The position numbers and the translations under genes were made by a program. This document shows, piece after piece, positions 1 through 9,870 of a stretch of 64,000 bases of DNA (within the stretch, counting starts at the first letter, position 1; each line of letters opens with the position of its first letter). Location: the IMG/VR virus record IMGVR_UViG_3300050343_000285, positions 124,001-188,000 of that record; one strand, written 5' to 3'. The stretch is from a virus. The notes under the pieces were generated by a model. The model had not been told where the DNA came from, did no database searches, and saw only the letters and a program-made list of their open reading frames with translations.

Positions 1-892
1 ATTGATTATTTTTATAATAATTAATATTAAAATTTTTATCTACTTTATCTATTTCTAAATCTATAGATACAGGACCATACCCATGTGAAATAGAAAGTTT
101 TTCAGTTAAAGGCTTATGGTTAGCGTCATTAATTACAATATAATTATCTCCCCAGCCATCACCAAAAGTGTCATATAATTTAAGAGTATATCGTTTTATA
201 TCTGATTTCTTACAGATTCTTGAACTTATATAATTAGCATAATAATTCTGTGATACATAATAGTACTCACCCGATTTAGCATGCATTGGATGTCTATTGC
301 TAGACCCCCCACTAATCAAAAATTCCTTATTCTCATTTTCTTGATCTATGATTGTAAAAAATTTAAAACCAGCATTAATTAAACCATAAGGAGAAAATGT
401 ATTAACTGACTTTTCATTTGTTGCAGGCATGATATCAGAGCCATGAGGAAAGGCCCAGTATTTATTGTTTATATAATCAAAATAAGCAGATTTATACCAT
501 TCGTTATACGTTGGTATCCAGTAGGTCAAATTGTCTTTATCTACCGATCCTGTATTTATATTATATGGAAACTCATCAATTGATTTTAAATTAAAATTAT
601 TTAGATAATTGCAATAAATTTTAATATTTTCTAAATTAATATATCTTATTGGTGAATAAGGATCTACGCCATCTTTTAGAGTGTAAATAGTTTTATTTAA
701 ATCAATAATTTTAGATATCTTTTTATTGTATAAGTTTAAATCTTTACATCTGATAGAAACTGCATTCAAAAAATTAACATAATCTTCACAAGAAATAAAA
801 CTTTGACTCATAAGAAAATTGTAAGATACAGAGCCATAAGTATTTGTATCTTTTATATTATTTTTATATTTTATTAAGCAAAAATTATTCAT
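1..892 (-). CDS. Formylglycine-generating-enzyme (SUMF1/FGE-sulfatase)-like protein, C-terminus cut by window edge
   Basis: The reading frame is open from an ATG at 892 to the window edge, so the end is missing (297 residues visible). The order of features fits the FGE-sulfatase fold: an N-terminal GSVSYNFLMS stretch, a segment ending FLNAVS, then WIPTYNEWYKSAYFD, which matches the family's typical (L/W)PTEDEWYKAAY signature. After this domain a DTFGDGWGDN segment follows, resembling Asp/Gly-rich beta modules of exported bacterial proteins. Family members either oxidise sulfatase cysteines or are non-catalytic surface proteins; no catalytic cysteine pair can be assigned here. No signal peptide is visible. 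It overlaps the upstream gene by 8 bases, so it is translated in the same operon. Family placement is fairly sure; activity is not. Confidence 0.7.
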   Translation of the reverse strand, partial: MNNFCLIKYKNNIKDTNTYGSVSYNFLMSQSFISCEDYVNFLNAVSIRCKDLNLYNKKISKIIDLNKTIYTLKDGVDPYSPIRYINLENIKIYCNYLNNFNLKSIDEFPYNINTGSVDKDNLTYWIPTYNEWYKSAYFDYINNKYWAFPHGSDIMPATNEKSVNTFSPYGLINAGFKFFTIIDQENENKEFLISGGSSNRHPMHAKSGEYYYVSQNYYANYISSRICKKSDIKRYTLKLYDTFGDGWGDNYIVINDANHKPLTEKLSISHGYGPVSIDLEIDKVDKNFNINYYKNNQ

Positions 893-1601
893 ATTTTGTA
901 GTAATTTCTATTGAATGATTTGCTATATCTAAATTTAATGGATGTTGTAATATTTGTGTGTCTGTAAATTGTGGGCGGTGTTCTGAACAATCAATCCTAT
1001 TGAATTCATCGTGAGTTAATTTTTCATGATATGATGTAGACATAAAATCTAAATCAAATACATCATTATGCTCTATGTTTTTTTCAGTTATAGAAACCAT
1101 TAAGATTGTTTTATTACGCAAAAAATAAAGATAAGCATAAGCTGTATATTCGTCTGTAGTATTGCTAGAGCACCAAATTTGTGAAAACCCAGTCCATTTA
1201 TTAAATAAAAATTCTTTATCTTTAATTAAACATTTAATATTAGGTAATTTTGTTATATTAGTAAATTCTTGACATAAACTATTAACAGTAGTTATATCAG
1301 GATAATTATCTTGCAATTCTATGTCTTTTGATGGTGGTATTAATATATTTTTTATAAAGCTATCTTGTATTAAATAATCATGATCAATAGACCAATTAGT
1401 ATTGAAGCTTAATGGAGTGTGCTGGCTGTCTGTATATATTTTGAGAATATCTGAATTTTTATCCTGTGTAGTTAAAAAAACTATTTTATTATAGCGATTA
1501 TTACTAAGTTGATAGGAAAAATTTTTCTTACAGATATTTGATCTATTATCATGTTTGTATAAATATAAATTATTATTAGTATAGTTAATAGAAAAGTACA
1601 T
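885..1601 (-). CDS. Hypothetical protein, 238 aa
   Basis: Unrecognised protein, rich in Asn, Asp, Thr and Tyr, with no membrane segment or signal peptide. It lies between the giant repeat protein and the FGE-like protein. Its ATG shares one base with the stop of the 71-residue gene upstream (TAATG) and its stop overlaps the next start by 8 bases. This coupling suggests the four genes are made together and may belong to one surface structure. A structural role is an inference from context only. Confidence 0.6.
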   Translation of the reverse strand: MYFSINYTNNNLYLYKHDNRSNICKKNFSYQLSNNRYNKIVFLTTQDKNSDILKIYTDSQHTPLSFNTNWSIDHDYLIQDSFIKNILIPPSKDIELQDNYPDITTVNSLCQEFTNITKLPNIKCLIKDKEFLFNKWTGFSQIWCSSNTTDEYTAYAYLYFLRNKTILMVSITEKNIEHNDVFDLDFMSTSYHEKLTHDEFNRIDCSEHRPQFTDTQILQHPLNLDIANHSIEITTKYE

Positions 1602-1816
1602 TAAATTAATTTATCAATATATTTCAAGGAGCTGAAGTCTGTTATGTTTTTATATATAATTGGATTTCTAGAAGGATCGTATTGTATTATCTTATGATCT
1701 ATATTTATAATAATATTATTTTGATTGATGTCTATCGGATGCTGTACTTTATTATCATCTGAGTTAATATAAAAATTAATTTTATACATAATATCTAGAT
1801 TATCATTCGCATTCAT
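1601..1816 (-). CDS. Hypothetical protein, 71 aa
   Basis: Short Asn/Ile/Asp-rich protein with no recognisable motif. Its start overlaps the end of the giant repeat protein by 14 bases and its stop overlaps the next start, so it is kept as a real member of the operon. Function unknown. Confidence 0.5.
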   Translation of the reverse strand: MNANDNLDIMYKINFYINSDDNKVQHPIDINQNNIIINIDHKIIQYDPSRNPIIYKNITDFSSLKYIDKLI

Positions 1817-4800
1817 TCTCTGTTTGTAACCATTCTAGGGCTTCGTATTCTGTATCAGCTATTTCTATAGTTAAACCAAATGGGTGTGGAGAACATTCTT
1901 CATCAGTAGGTGTTTCTAGTATATATTTAGGACTGCTAATATTAATATAGCAATATTTATCATATAGGCACCATTTATTTTCATTGTATATAGATTTTTC
2001 TTGTAAGCACGGTTCTATACTGCAGGTGTTATTGCAGCAATATCCGGGTCTTTTGATAACTTTGATGGTATATTGATGATAACAATCATTGTCTTTAGAG
2101 TACGGTACATTTTGATTTATATTAAATTGAGCTTCTTCTTCATCTGTATATGGACCATCTTCATAAATTTTATTATGGCACCCATCTGTATAGTTTATGT
2201 AATATATTTGACAATGTGAATTGTTATAGCAATATTGGTTTGAAAATTCTGTCTTTTGATTTTCAAAATTTTGTACAGCTCCGGTGGTAGCAGCGTCTGT
2301 GGTCACAGGAGTATCATCTGTGCCCGGAGTGTCAGTACTGCTTACTATTTTACATACGCCCTCTACACAGCCATATCCAGCTGGACAGCAGATGCCCTCA
2401 CAACAAACATGCCCTGCTTTGCAACAATTGCCTCCACAGCAATAGTAAGTCATATCTGGGCAGCAAACTCCATTGCAACAGTTTTTCTGATTATCGCAGC
2501 AAACACCCCCACAACAACGCTGCAAAGCATTACAGCATACATCATTACAGCAATCTTGTGGGTATGGACAACAAACATCATTAGGCTTAACGCCACAACA
2601 TCTACTATTAGTAGTGCCAGCACAACAAGATCCTGTTCCGTTTTGACAATCTCCACAATAATCATCAAATATATCTGAACAACAAACTGGAGCTCCCACA
2701 GGATTATAGCATACAAAATGGAATCCAATAGGGCATGGGTCTTGAGTTGGAGGAGGCGGTGGAGTCGGTGGAGGCGGTGGAGGTGGAGGCGGCGGAGGTG
2801 GAGGTGGTGGAGGTGGTGGAGGTGGTGGAGGTGGTGGAGGTGTTGGAGGTGGTGGTGGAGGTGGTGGAGGTGTTGGAGGCGCTGGAGGCGTTGGGGGTGC
2901 TGGAGGCGTTGGGGGTGCTGGTGGAGTTGGAGGTGCTGGTGGAGTTGGAGGTGCTGGTGGAGTTGGAGGTGCTGGTGGAGTTGGAGGTGCTGGTGGAGTT
3001 GGAGGTGCTGGAGGCGTTGGGGGTGCTGGAGGCGTTGGAGGTGCTGGTGGAGTTGGAGGTGCTGGTGGAGTTGGAGGTGCTGGTGGAGTTGGAGGTGCTG
3101 GTGGAGTTGGAGGTGGTGGCGGAGTTGGAGGTGGTGGAGGTGGTGGAGGTGGTGGAGGTGGTGGAGGTGCTGGTGGAGTTGGAGGTGCTGGTGGCGTTGG
3201 AGGTGCTGGTGGAGTTGGAGGTGGTGGCGGAGTTGGAGGTGGTGGAGGTGGTGGAGGTGGTGGAGGTGGTGGGGGTGGAGGTGGTGGCGGAGTTGGAGGT
3301 GGTGGCGGAGTTGGAGGAGGCGGTGGAGTCGGTGGAGGTGGTGGAGGTGGAGGCGGCGGAGGTGGTGGGGGTGGCGGCGGAGGTGCTGGTGGAGTTGGAG
3401 GTGCTGGTGGCGTTGGAGGTGCTGGTGGCGTTGGAGGTGCTGGTGGAGTTGGAGGTGCTGGTGGCGTTGGAGGTGCTGGTGGAGTTGGAGGTGCTGGTGG
3501 AGTTGGAGGTGCTGGTGGCGTTGGAGGTGCTGGTGGAGTTGGAGGTGCTGGAGGTGTTGGTGGTGGTGGAGGTGGTGGAGGTGGTGGAGGTGCTGGTGGT
3601 GTTGGAGGTGCTGGAGGTGTTGGTGGTGCTGGAGGTGTTGGTGGTGCTGGAGGAGTTGGTGGTGCTGGTGGAGTTGGAGGTGGTGGAGGTGGTGGAGGTG
3701 CTGGTGGCGTTGGAGGTGCTGGTGGCGTTGGAGGTGCTGGTGGCGTTGGAGGTGCTGGAGGTGTTGGTGGTGCTGGAGGAGTTGGTGGTGGTGGAGGTGG
3801 TGGAGGTGCTGGTGGCGTTGGAGGTGCTGGTGGCGTTGGAGTTGCTGGTGGCGTTGGAGGTGTTGGAGGTGTTGGTGGTGCTGGAGGTGTTGGTGGTGCT
3901 GGAGGTGTTGGTGGTGCTGGTGGAGTTGGAGGTGCTGGTGGCGTTGGAGGTGCTGGAGGAGTTGGAGTTGCTGGTGGAGTTGGAGGTGCTGGTGGTGTTG
4001 GAGGTGCTGGAGGTGTTGGTGGTGGAGTTGGAGTTGGAGGAGCTGATGGTGTTGGTGGTGGAGTTGGAGGAGCCGATGGTGTTGGTGGTGGAGTTGGAGG
4101 AGCTGATGGTGTTGGTGGTGGAGTTGGAGGAGCCGATGGTGTTGGTGGTGGAGTTGGAGTTGGAGGAGCTGATGGTGTTGGTGGTGGAGTTGGAGTTTCT
4201 TTTGTTAAAGTTTCTGTAGGAGGAGTCTTTGTTAAAGTTTCTGTAGGAGGAGTCTTTGTTAAAGTTTCTGTAGGAGTCTCTGTTAAGGTTTCTGTAGGAG
4301 TCTCTGTTAAGGTTTCTGTAGGAGTCTCTGTTAAGGTTCCTGTAGCAGGACTCTTCGTTAATGTTTCTGTAGGAGTCTCTGTTAAGGTTTCTGTAGGAGT
4401 CTCTGTTAAGGTTCCTGTAGGAGTCTCTGTTAAGGTTCCTGTAGCAGGACTCTTCGTTAATGTTTCTGTAGGAATCTCTGTTAAGGTTTCTGTAGGAGTC
4501 TCTGTTAAGGTTTCTGTAGGAGTCTCTGTTAAGGTTTCTGTAGGAGTCTCTGTTAAGGTTCCTGTAGGAGTCTCTGTTAAGGTTCCTGTAGCAGGACTCT
4601 TCGTTAATGTTTCTGTAGGAGTCTCTGTTAAGGTTTCTGTAGGAGTCTCTGTAGTTCTTGTTTTTGTAGGAGTTGTTTCTATCGTTGTAGTTGATACAAT
4701 CGTGGTTATCGTTGTTGTTATAGTGGGACAAGTAGTTACTAGGATAGGGGTAGCATCAGTAAATTCTCGTGGGTTTTGAGTTGGTGCGGGTGGTGTTGGA

Positions 4801-6918
4801 GGTGCGGGTGGCGTTGGAGGCTCCGGAGGTGTTGGTGGTGCTGGAGGTGCTGGAGGTGCTGGTGGCGTTGGAGGTGCTGGAGGTGTTGGTGGTGCTGGAG
4901 GTGTTGGTGGTGCTGGAGGAGTTGGTGGTGGTGGTGGTGGAGGTGGTGGAGGTGGTGGAGGTGGTGGAGGTGGTGGAGGTGGTGGAGGTGGAGGTGGTGG
5001 AGGTGCTGGTGGCGTTGGAGGTGCTGGTGGCGTTGGAGGTGCTGGAGGTGTTGGTGGTGCTGGAGGAGTTGGTGGCGGTGGAGGTGGAGGTGGTGGAGGT
5101 GGTGGAGGTGGTGGAGGTGCTGGTGGCGTTGGAGGTGCTGGAGGTGTTGGTGGTGCTGGAGGTGTTGGTGGTGCTGGAGGAGTTGGTGGTGGTGGTGGTG
5201 GAGGTGGAGGTGGTGGAGGTGGTGGAGGTGGTGGAGGTGGTGGAGGTGCTGGTGGCGTTGGAGGTGCTGGAGGTGTTGGAGGTGCTGGAGGAGTTGGTGG
5301 TGCTGGTGGAGTTGGAGGTGGTGGAGGTGGTGGAGGTGCTGGTGGCGTTGGAGGTGCTGGTGGCGTTGGAGGTGCTGGTGGCGTTGGAGGTGCTGGTGGC
5401 GTTGGAGGTGCTGGAGGTGTTGGTGGTGCTGGAGGAGTTGGTGGTGGTGGAGGTGGTGGAGGTGCTGGTGGCGTTGGAGGTGCTGGTGGCGTTGGAGGTG
5501 CTGGAGGTGTTGGAGGTGCTGGAGGTGTTGGTGGCGCTGGAGGAGTTGGTGGCGCTGGAGGAGTCGGTGGCGCTGGAGGTGTTGGTGTTGCTGGAGGAGT
5601 CGGTGGCGCTGGAGGTGTTGGTGTTGCTGGAGGAGTCGGTGGCGCTGGAGGTGTTGGTGTTGCTGGAGGAGTCGGTGGCGCTGGAGGTGTTGGTGTTGCT
5701 GGAGGAGTTGGTGGTACTGATGGAGTTGGAGGTGCTGACGGAGTTGGAGGTGCTGACGGAGTTGGAGGTGCTGATGGAGTGACTTCTGTTATTAAGCTTT
5801 CTGTAGCAGGACTCTTCGTTAAGGCTTCTGTAGGAGTCTCTGTTAAGGTTTCTGTAGCAGGACTCTTCGTTAAGGCTTCTGTAGGAGTCTCTGTTAAGGT
5901 TTCTGTAGCAGGACTCTTCGTTAATGTTTCTGTAGGAGTCTCTGTTAAGGTTTCTGTAGGAGTCTCTGTTAAGGTTTCTGTAGGAGTAGTTTTGGTAGGG
6001 GTTTCTGTAGGAGTAGTTTTGGTAGGGGTTTCTGTTAAGGTTTCTGTAGGTGTTGTTTCTGTAACGGTAGTTACTGTATCAGTCGTTTTTGTAGGTGTCG
6101 TTTCTGTAACTGTAGTTACTGTATCAGTCGTTTTTGTAGGTGTTGTCGGAGTAGTTGTAGTACCTGTCGGCGGCGTGGTAGTTAGTGTAGTTTCTGTAGG
6201 TGTTGTATCCGTAGGTGTTGTTGGGGTAGTTGTAGTTACTGTCGGCGTTGTATCCGTAGGTGTCGTTGGGGTAGTTGTAGTTACTGTCGGCGTTGTATCC
6301 GTAGGTGTCGTTGGGGTAGTTGTAGTTACTGTCGGTGTTGTTGTGGTTGGTGTTGTTGTGGTTGGAGTAGTTTCTGTTAGTGTTGTTGTGGTTGGTGTTG
6401 TTGTGGTTGGAGTAGTTTCTGTTAGTGTTGTTGTGGTTGGTGTTGTTGTGGTTGGAGTAGTTTCTGTTAGTGTTGTTGTAGTTGGTGTTGTTGTAGTTGG
6501 TGTTGTTGTAGTTGGTGTTGTTGTAGTTGGTGTTGTTGTAGTTGGTGTTGTTGTAGTTGGTGTTGTTGTAGTTGGTGTTGTTGTAGTTGGTGTTGTTGTA
6601 GTTGGTGTTGTTGTAGTTGGTGTTGTTGTAGTTGGTGTTGTTGTAGTTGGTGTTGTTGTGGTTGGTGTAGTAGTTGTAGTCGTAGTTGTAGTTGGTGTGT
6701 TGTGGTGGTGTAGTAGTTGTAGTCGTAGTTGTAGTTGGTGTAGTAGTTGTAGTCGTAGTTGTAGTTGGTGTAGTAGTTGTAGTCGTAGTTGTAGTTGTTG
6801 TGGTTGTATCACAGCAACATAATCTTAGATTGTCTGGTTTGGCATGTTTAAATTTTGTTAATGCTTCATGACCGAATTTTAATATACCGCCACGAATAAT
6901 ATCTCGAAATAAAGACAT
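1803..6918 (-). CDS. Giant Pro/Thr/Ala low-complexity protein with C-terminal cysteine-pair domain (one frameshift)
   Basis: The likely start is the ATG at 6918. It gives a non-repetitive N-terminus of about 35 residues ([20 protein letters not shown], ending in a CCC triplet) followed by Thr-rich repeats. This frame must shift near 6700-6715 into the long frame that ends at 1803; total length is a multiple of three plus one. Domain order: TTTTP repeats; PTETLTE/SPATE repeats; PPAPPTPP repeats; a short spacer at 4660-4790; a second PTETLTE block; a second, longer PPAPPTPP block; a domain of about 110 residues dense in CC pairs (CCGGVCC, CCNGVCC, CCEGICC), granulin-like in spacing; and an acidic C-terminus of about 170 residues with further cysteines. 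It resembles extensins or mucin stalks. No signal peptide is evident. A rigid, possibly O-glycosylated fibre or adhesin is inferred, consistent with the neighbouring glycosyltransferases. The frame break may be a sequencing error in repeats. Confidence 0.75.
2748..4195 (-). repeat. Second (longer) PPAPPTPP-coding repeat block
   Basis: Tandem array of 9- and 18-base units, such as GGAGTTGGAGGTGCTGGT on the plus strand, coding Pro-Ala-Pro-Pro-Thr-Pro with runs of pure Pro. Several larger units recur almost exactly. Units lack stop codons in most frames, which creates long spurious reading frames on both strands. Confidence 0.9.
4199..4660 (-). repeat. Second PTETLTE-coding repeat block
   Basis: Tandem units of about 24 bases (plus strand GTTTCTGTAGGAGTCTCTGTTAAG-like) coding TETLTETP, with SPATGTL variants. 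The block repeats the module found at 5785-6060, so the pair TETLTE plus PPAPT appears to have been duplicated as a larger unit. Confidence 0.85.
4779..5778 (-). repeat. First PPAPPTPP-coding repeat block
   Basis: Same family of Pro/Ala/Thr-coding units as the block at 2748-4195. It includes near-identical 48-base higher-order units at about 5560-5710, which suggests recent expansion by slippage or recombination. Confidence 0.88.
5785..6060 (-). repeat. First PTETLTE-coding repeat block
   Basis: Units coding TETLTE, SPATE and KTTPTE, homologous with the block at 4199-4660. It lies between the Thr-rich N-terminal array and the first Pro-rich array. Confidence 0.8.
6060..6810 (-). repeat. TTTTP-coding repeat array
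   Basis: Array of 15-base GTAGTTGGTGTTGTT units (plus strand) coding Thr-Thr-Pro-Thr-Thr. A run of at least twelve nearly perfect copies sits at about 6470-6660. The frame break of the giant gene lies at its 5' side, near 6700-6715. Confidence 0.88.
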
Positions 6919-6929
6919 AACAATTCTAT

Positions 6930-7628
6930 TTAAAATATATTATGTGGATGGAACGTATTTTCAACATGTACATAGTATTTTTCTATATCGAAGTATTCTA
7001 AAGTACTGACAACTCTTTTAATGTTTTTTGTATAAACCTTTATATTTGAAATCTCTAACCAGGGTATTGGTGGATAAAAAATATTTAACTTATGATTATA
7101 TTGTTTTATCGAAAACCGAGGACCTGCATTATTATGTTCTATATCTATAGCAAGATTCTTATTGAAGTGTATGTGTTTTTTATATATATTGTATCCTAAA
7201 TTTATTGCTTTATAGTTATATAAACCTATATTATGCTGCCCTGTATAATTAGCATAAATAATATCATATGTTTTACAATTAGCTAACACATCTAAAATTT
7301 TAGATTTATGACTAGGTTTAATAATAGCTGTGTCGTGTATTAAAAGAGAATAATCTGTTACCTTTATCAACCCTGCATTCAAAAGTTCTTTACAAGCTAT
7401 AAAAAAAGAATATTCATATATTTGTTTTGGTATATTCACTCTATATAAGTTAATATCATATTTTGACAAATATATCTTATCTATATACGTATATATACAG
7501 CTAGTATCTTGACTAGATAAAAAAATATCTTCTGAGTCAATACCATGAATAATCATGCTATTTAACAAATGTTCTAAAGGTTCTTGATATAACCCTTTAA
7601 CCGTAGTTATTACGTACTTAATTCCCAT
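6930..7628 (-). CDS. Hypothetical protein, possible glycosyltransferase, 232 aa
   Basis: No firm family match. The N-terminus (MGIKYVITTVKGLYQEPLEHLL) and the following alternation of hydrophobic strands and polar helices look like a nucleotide-binding GT-A fold, and a YSLLIHDTAIIKP segment near residue 93 could hold the donor-site acidic residue. No DxD is clear. It is the first of six glycan-related genes running to 11560. A GTGTAATGTATATAT box sits about 35 bases upstream, similar to the late-type motif seen elsewhere. Function is tentative. Confidence 0.5.
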   Translation of the reverse strand: MGIKYVITTVKGLYQEPLEHLLNSMIIHGIDSEDIFLSSQDTSCIYTYIDKIYLSKYDINLYRVNIPKQIYEYSFFIACKELLNAGLIKVTDYSLLIHDTAIIKPSHKSKILDVLANCKTYDIIYANYTGQHNIGLYNYKAINLGYNIYKKHIHFNKNLAIDIEHNNAGPRFSIKQYNHKLNIFYPPIPWLEISNIKVYTKNIKRVVSTLEYFDIEKYYVHVENTFHPHNIF

Positions 7629-7704
7629 GAATCCTATTTTCTAGCACCAGTGTATCCATATATACATTACACCACACATACTGATGAAATAAAACTAATA
7701 ATGT

Positions 7705-8373
7705 TTATTGTATGTGTTTTTTAGTTATTTGCCAAAAATTTTCGCTATTAATAGGTTCATATCTTATATTCTTATCTATACAAAATTTATTTAAACCTAA
7801 TCTAATACCTGGCCACCCCGGATTATTGAGATCATCACCAAACATAATACCATTATTTTGTAAAATTGACCAAGCATCATTCAGGTCATTATATGTACTC
7901 ACAAGGCCATTATCACCATCTACGTATATGAGATCAGCTGAAATATCATGCATGTCTAACCAGCTGCAACCGTGATGAAATGTATTACATAATGGGATTA
8001 TGGTATCTTCTAGTTTCTCGTGTAGAACGTTTGCTAAAAAATGATAATAAATCGTGGGTTGCCCATGAATCGACATAAGACGTCTTGCTGGATCTTCATC
8101 ATGTAGTCCTATGAACTCTAAAGAACCAAGCCATGTATCAATACAAATAATTTTTGTATCTAAATTATGTTTTTTAATTATATGTCCCATAGCTATAGCT
8201 GAAGCACCAAGCCAAGATCCAAGCTCTACTATTACAGATGGCTTCAGGGTTGTTATGTATTCTTCATATAAAATTGGATCAGTATTCCAACCTATAATTT
8301 TATGCTGGTATTTTTTATAGTCAAAATTTTTGTATATGTTATATCCATGTAGTAATTTCATATAATCATGCAT
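7705..8373 (-). CDS. Class I SAM-dependent methyltransferase
   Basis: The start at 8373 (MHDYMKLLHGY) is preferred over an upstream ATG at 8421: it leaves an 8-base overlap with the upstream gene and has AAGGA before it. The protein has a Rossmann methyltransferase core: VIVELGSWLGASAIAMG as SAM motif I, an acidic IICIDTW strand (motif II), and LIYVDGDNG followed by a helix and IMFGDDL (post-motif). This resembles Methyltransf_24-type enzymes, which methylate sugars or small substrates in glycan loci. The substrate is unknown; context suggests a sugar. Confidence 0.75.
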   Translation of the reverse strand: MHDYMKLLHGYNIYKNFDYKKYQHKIIGWNTDPILYEEYITTLKPSVIVELGSWLGASAIAMGHIIKKHNLDTKIICIDTWLGSLEFIGLHDEDPARRLMSIHGQPTIYYHFLANVLHEKLEDTIIPLCNTFHHGCSWLDMHDISADLIYVDGDNGLVSTYNDLNDAWSILQNNGIMFGDDLNNPGWPGIRLGLNKFCIDKNIRYEPINSENFWQITKKHIQ

Positions 8374-9016
8374 TGTCTTTTCCTTTATGGCAATTAAATA
8401 TATAAAACCATAACCTTTCACAAAAATGACCAGCTTCAGGGTTTATATCACCAAGTTCTTTATCTATAATATTAAGATAAAATATTTTATCCCTACTTAA
8501 TATACATGTTTTTGATACACCAAAATTTGCGCCTATATATATTTTATTATCATATGGCAAAACAGTTGAACTTATATATTCTCTCATGAAAGTAAAACAA
8601 TTATATTGTGATGGTTTACACAAGCTATTGGCCCAATATGATATCTTACCGGTTAACATCTCATAATATATACTAGCAACCATATAATTTGGAGTATGGC
8701 TATAGTTGACTGTTAAGTTATCTATCCAAGATATTATCTCTCTTATACCAACATGTGGAGTTCCTTGTAAAAAAATCACACCATCAGATAAATTATTATA
8801 ATTTTCGTAACAAAACCTTAAGTATGTTTCAGATTCTCTACCTATATTAGGTCTATAATTATGTATAATTTTTGGATTTAATTGTTTTATTTTTTTATCG
8901 TTTATCTTGTTAGGTTCACCCTTACTGTATACAAAAATTTTATTAATTTTATTGGATTTTATCTTTTTTATCCAAGTAATATCTTCATTATAATGGGCGA
9001 CGACTATATCTAGCAT
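8366..9016 (-). CDS. DUF3431 family protein
   Basis: The start at 9016 places the family's opening motif at the N-terminus (MLDIVVAHYNEDITWI). The diagnostic DUF3431 core follows: a VYSKG segment, then NIGRESETYL, then DGVIFLQGTPH. DUF3431 proteins are mostly known from eukaryotes and large viruses or phages, and are thought to be glycosyltransferase-like, though no activity is established. It ends 8 bases inside the methyltransferase gene. An alternative start at 9058 would overlap the previous gene by 41 bases. Confidence 0.75.
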   Translation of the reverse strand: MLDIVVAHYNEDITWIKKIKSNKINKIFVYSKGEPNKINDKKIKQLNPKIIHNYRPNIGRESETYLRFCYENYNNLSDGVIFLQGTPHVGIREIISWIDNLTVNYSHTPNYMVASIYYEMLTGKISYWANSLCKPSQYNCFTFMREYISSTVLPYDNKIYIGANFGVSKTCILSRDKIFYLNIIDKELGDINPEAGHFCERLWFYIFNCHKGKDNA

Positions 9017-9017
9017 T

Positions 9018-9686
9018 TTATTTTTGATAAATGTCGTTAAAAAAACCTTTAAGGCCAATTGGATTAATAACGTTTATTTTTATTTCAGGAGATTCTTCAT
9101 ATACGAACTCTTTAAATTTTGACCAACTATTTAATAAGTATGATAGATTACTTTTCCTATTATTTGGAACAAAATGCTTAGATCCGCTAATATCACATCC
9201 GACAATATTAATTTCTTTAAACCCACAGAACAAAGCAAACTGCATGCATATGAATATAGTAGACCCTCCACCATCTCCAAACCAAAATTTTTGAATATTT
9301 TTCCTAAAACAGCCTTGTTTCTTAAGTATAGAAAAAGGACCTTGACAATCATACCATAAAGCATTAGAGTCTATAGCTATTTGTTGTGAGCAGCCAAAAC
9401 TTGGATCTTTTAAAAAAGTGCCCATAAATTTTTGCATTTTAGGCTTATAGGTAATAATTTTATTTTTAAGTTCTTTACTAGCCCACTTACAATCATTGAA
9501 AAAAAAGTAGTCGAAAATAAATTTTTCTAAAAATACACCACTATTACACCCTATATGAACAGCCTCATCTATCGGCTTATAGTCTAGTAATGTTTTTCCA
9601 GTGCCACAAACTACTGCAATATCATTTTTATGTTTATTTTCATATCCATAAAATGCATTCCAGTTTAATTTAGAGTATTCATGCAT
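9018..9686 (-). CDS. DUF115/Maf-like putative glycosyltransferase
   Basis: 222 residues. The N-terminal pattern AVVCGTGKTL, then HIGCNSGVFL, then DYFFFND, and a later GGGSTIFICMQFALFCGFKEI followed by IVGCD, matches the Rossmann-like core of DUF115/6-hydroxymethylpterin-kinase-like proteins and sialyltransferase-like enzymes. These add nonulosonic acids or other sugars. A sialyltransferase role would fit the NeuA/NeuB genes in this window, but that is inference. Confidence 0.55.
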   Translation of the reverse strand: MHEYSKLNWNAFYGYENKHKNDIAVVCGTGKTLLDYKPIDEAVHIGCNSGVFLEKFIFDYFFFNDCKWASKELKNKIITYKPKMQKFMGTFLKDPSFGCSQQIAIDSNALWYDCQGPFSILKKQGCFRKNIQKFWFGDGGGSTIFICMQFALFCGFKEINIVGCDISGSKHFVPNNRKSNLSYLLNSWSKFKEFVYEESPEIKINVINPIGLKGFFNDIYQK

Positions 9687-9687
9687 A

Positions 9688-9858
9688 TTAGCTATAATAT
9701 TTTTTCCAGTATTCCCAGTCGTTTTCTTCTTCTTCTAACTTATGTTTTTTAAATTCAACAACTTCTTTGTGTTTAAATTTTTCATCAGCATATTTTTTAG
9801 GTTTTATCTTTTTATTTTTACTACGAACAGATTTGTTTTCTTCTGATTCTATACTCAT
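9688..9858 (-). CDS. Small basic/acidic protein, 56 aa
   Basis: ATG at 9858, stop at 9688-9690. The product is highly charged, with a Lys-rich N-terminal half and a Glu-rich tail ending DWEYWKKYYS. It fills the gap between two glycosyltransferase genes. No family recognised. Confidence 0.5.
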   Translation of the reverse strand: MSIESEENKSVRSKNKKIKPKKYADEKFKHKEVVEFKKHKLEEEENDWEYWKKYYS

Positions 9859-9870
9859 TTTAGAGGGCCT

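Noticed and set aside
2718-4219. Long plus-strand frames of 442 and 494 codons rich in Trp/Arg and Val/Glu/Leu
   Set aside because: They are antisense to the Pro-rich repeats, whose units lack stops in most frames. Their composition follows the repeat and there is no ribosome binding site or motif.
2704-4731. Minus-strand 675-codon frame rich in Asn, Ser and Thr
   Set aside because: Out-of-frame reading of the same repeat array; the in-frame product has distinct ends and the Cys domain, so this is a shadow.
2748-6810. CRISPR-like or satellite array
   Set aside because: Units are direct, gapless codon repeats that keep one reading frame, with no unique spacers or palindromic repeats.
4769-6822. 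Plus-strand frames of 314, 337 and 347 codons over the repeats
   Set aside because: Same repeat artefact as above; low-complexity Val/Gly or Trp/Arg peptides without starts or context.
6124-6918. 264-codon frame taken as a separate Asn/Tyr-rich protein
   Set aside because: Only its first 70 residues are plausible; after that it is the out-of-frame shadow of the TTTTP array. It is treated as the N-terminus of the giant gene.
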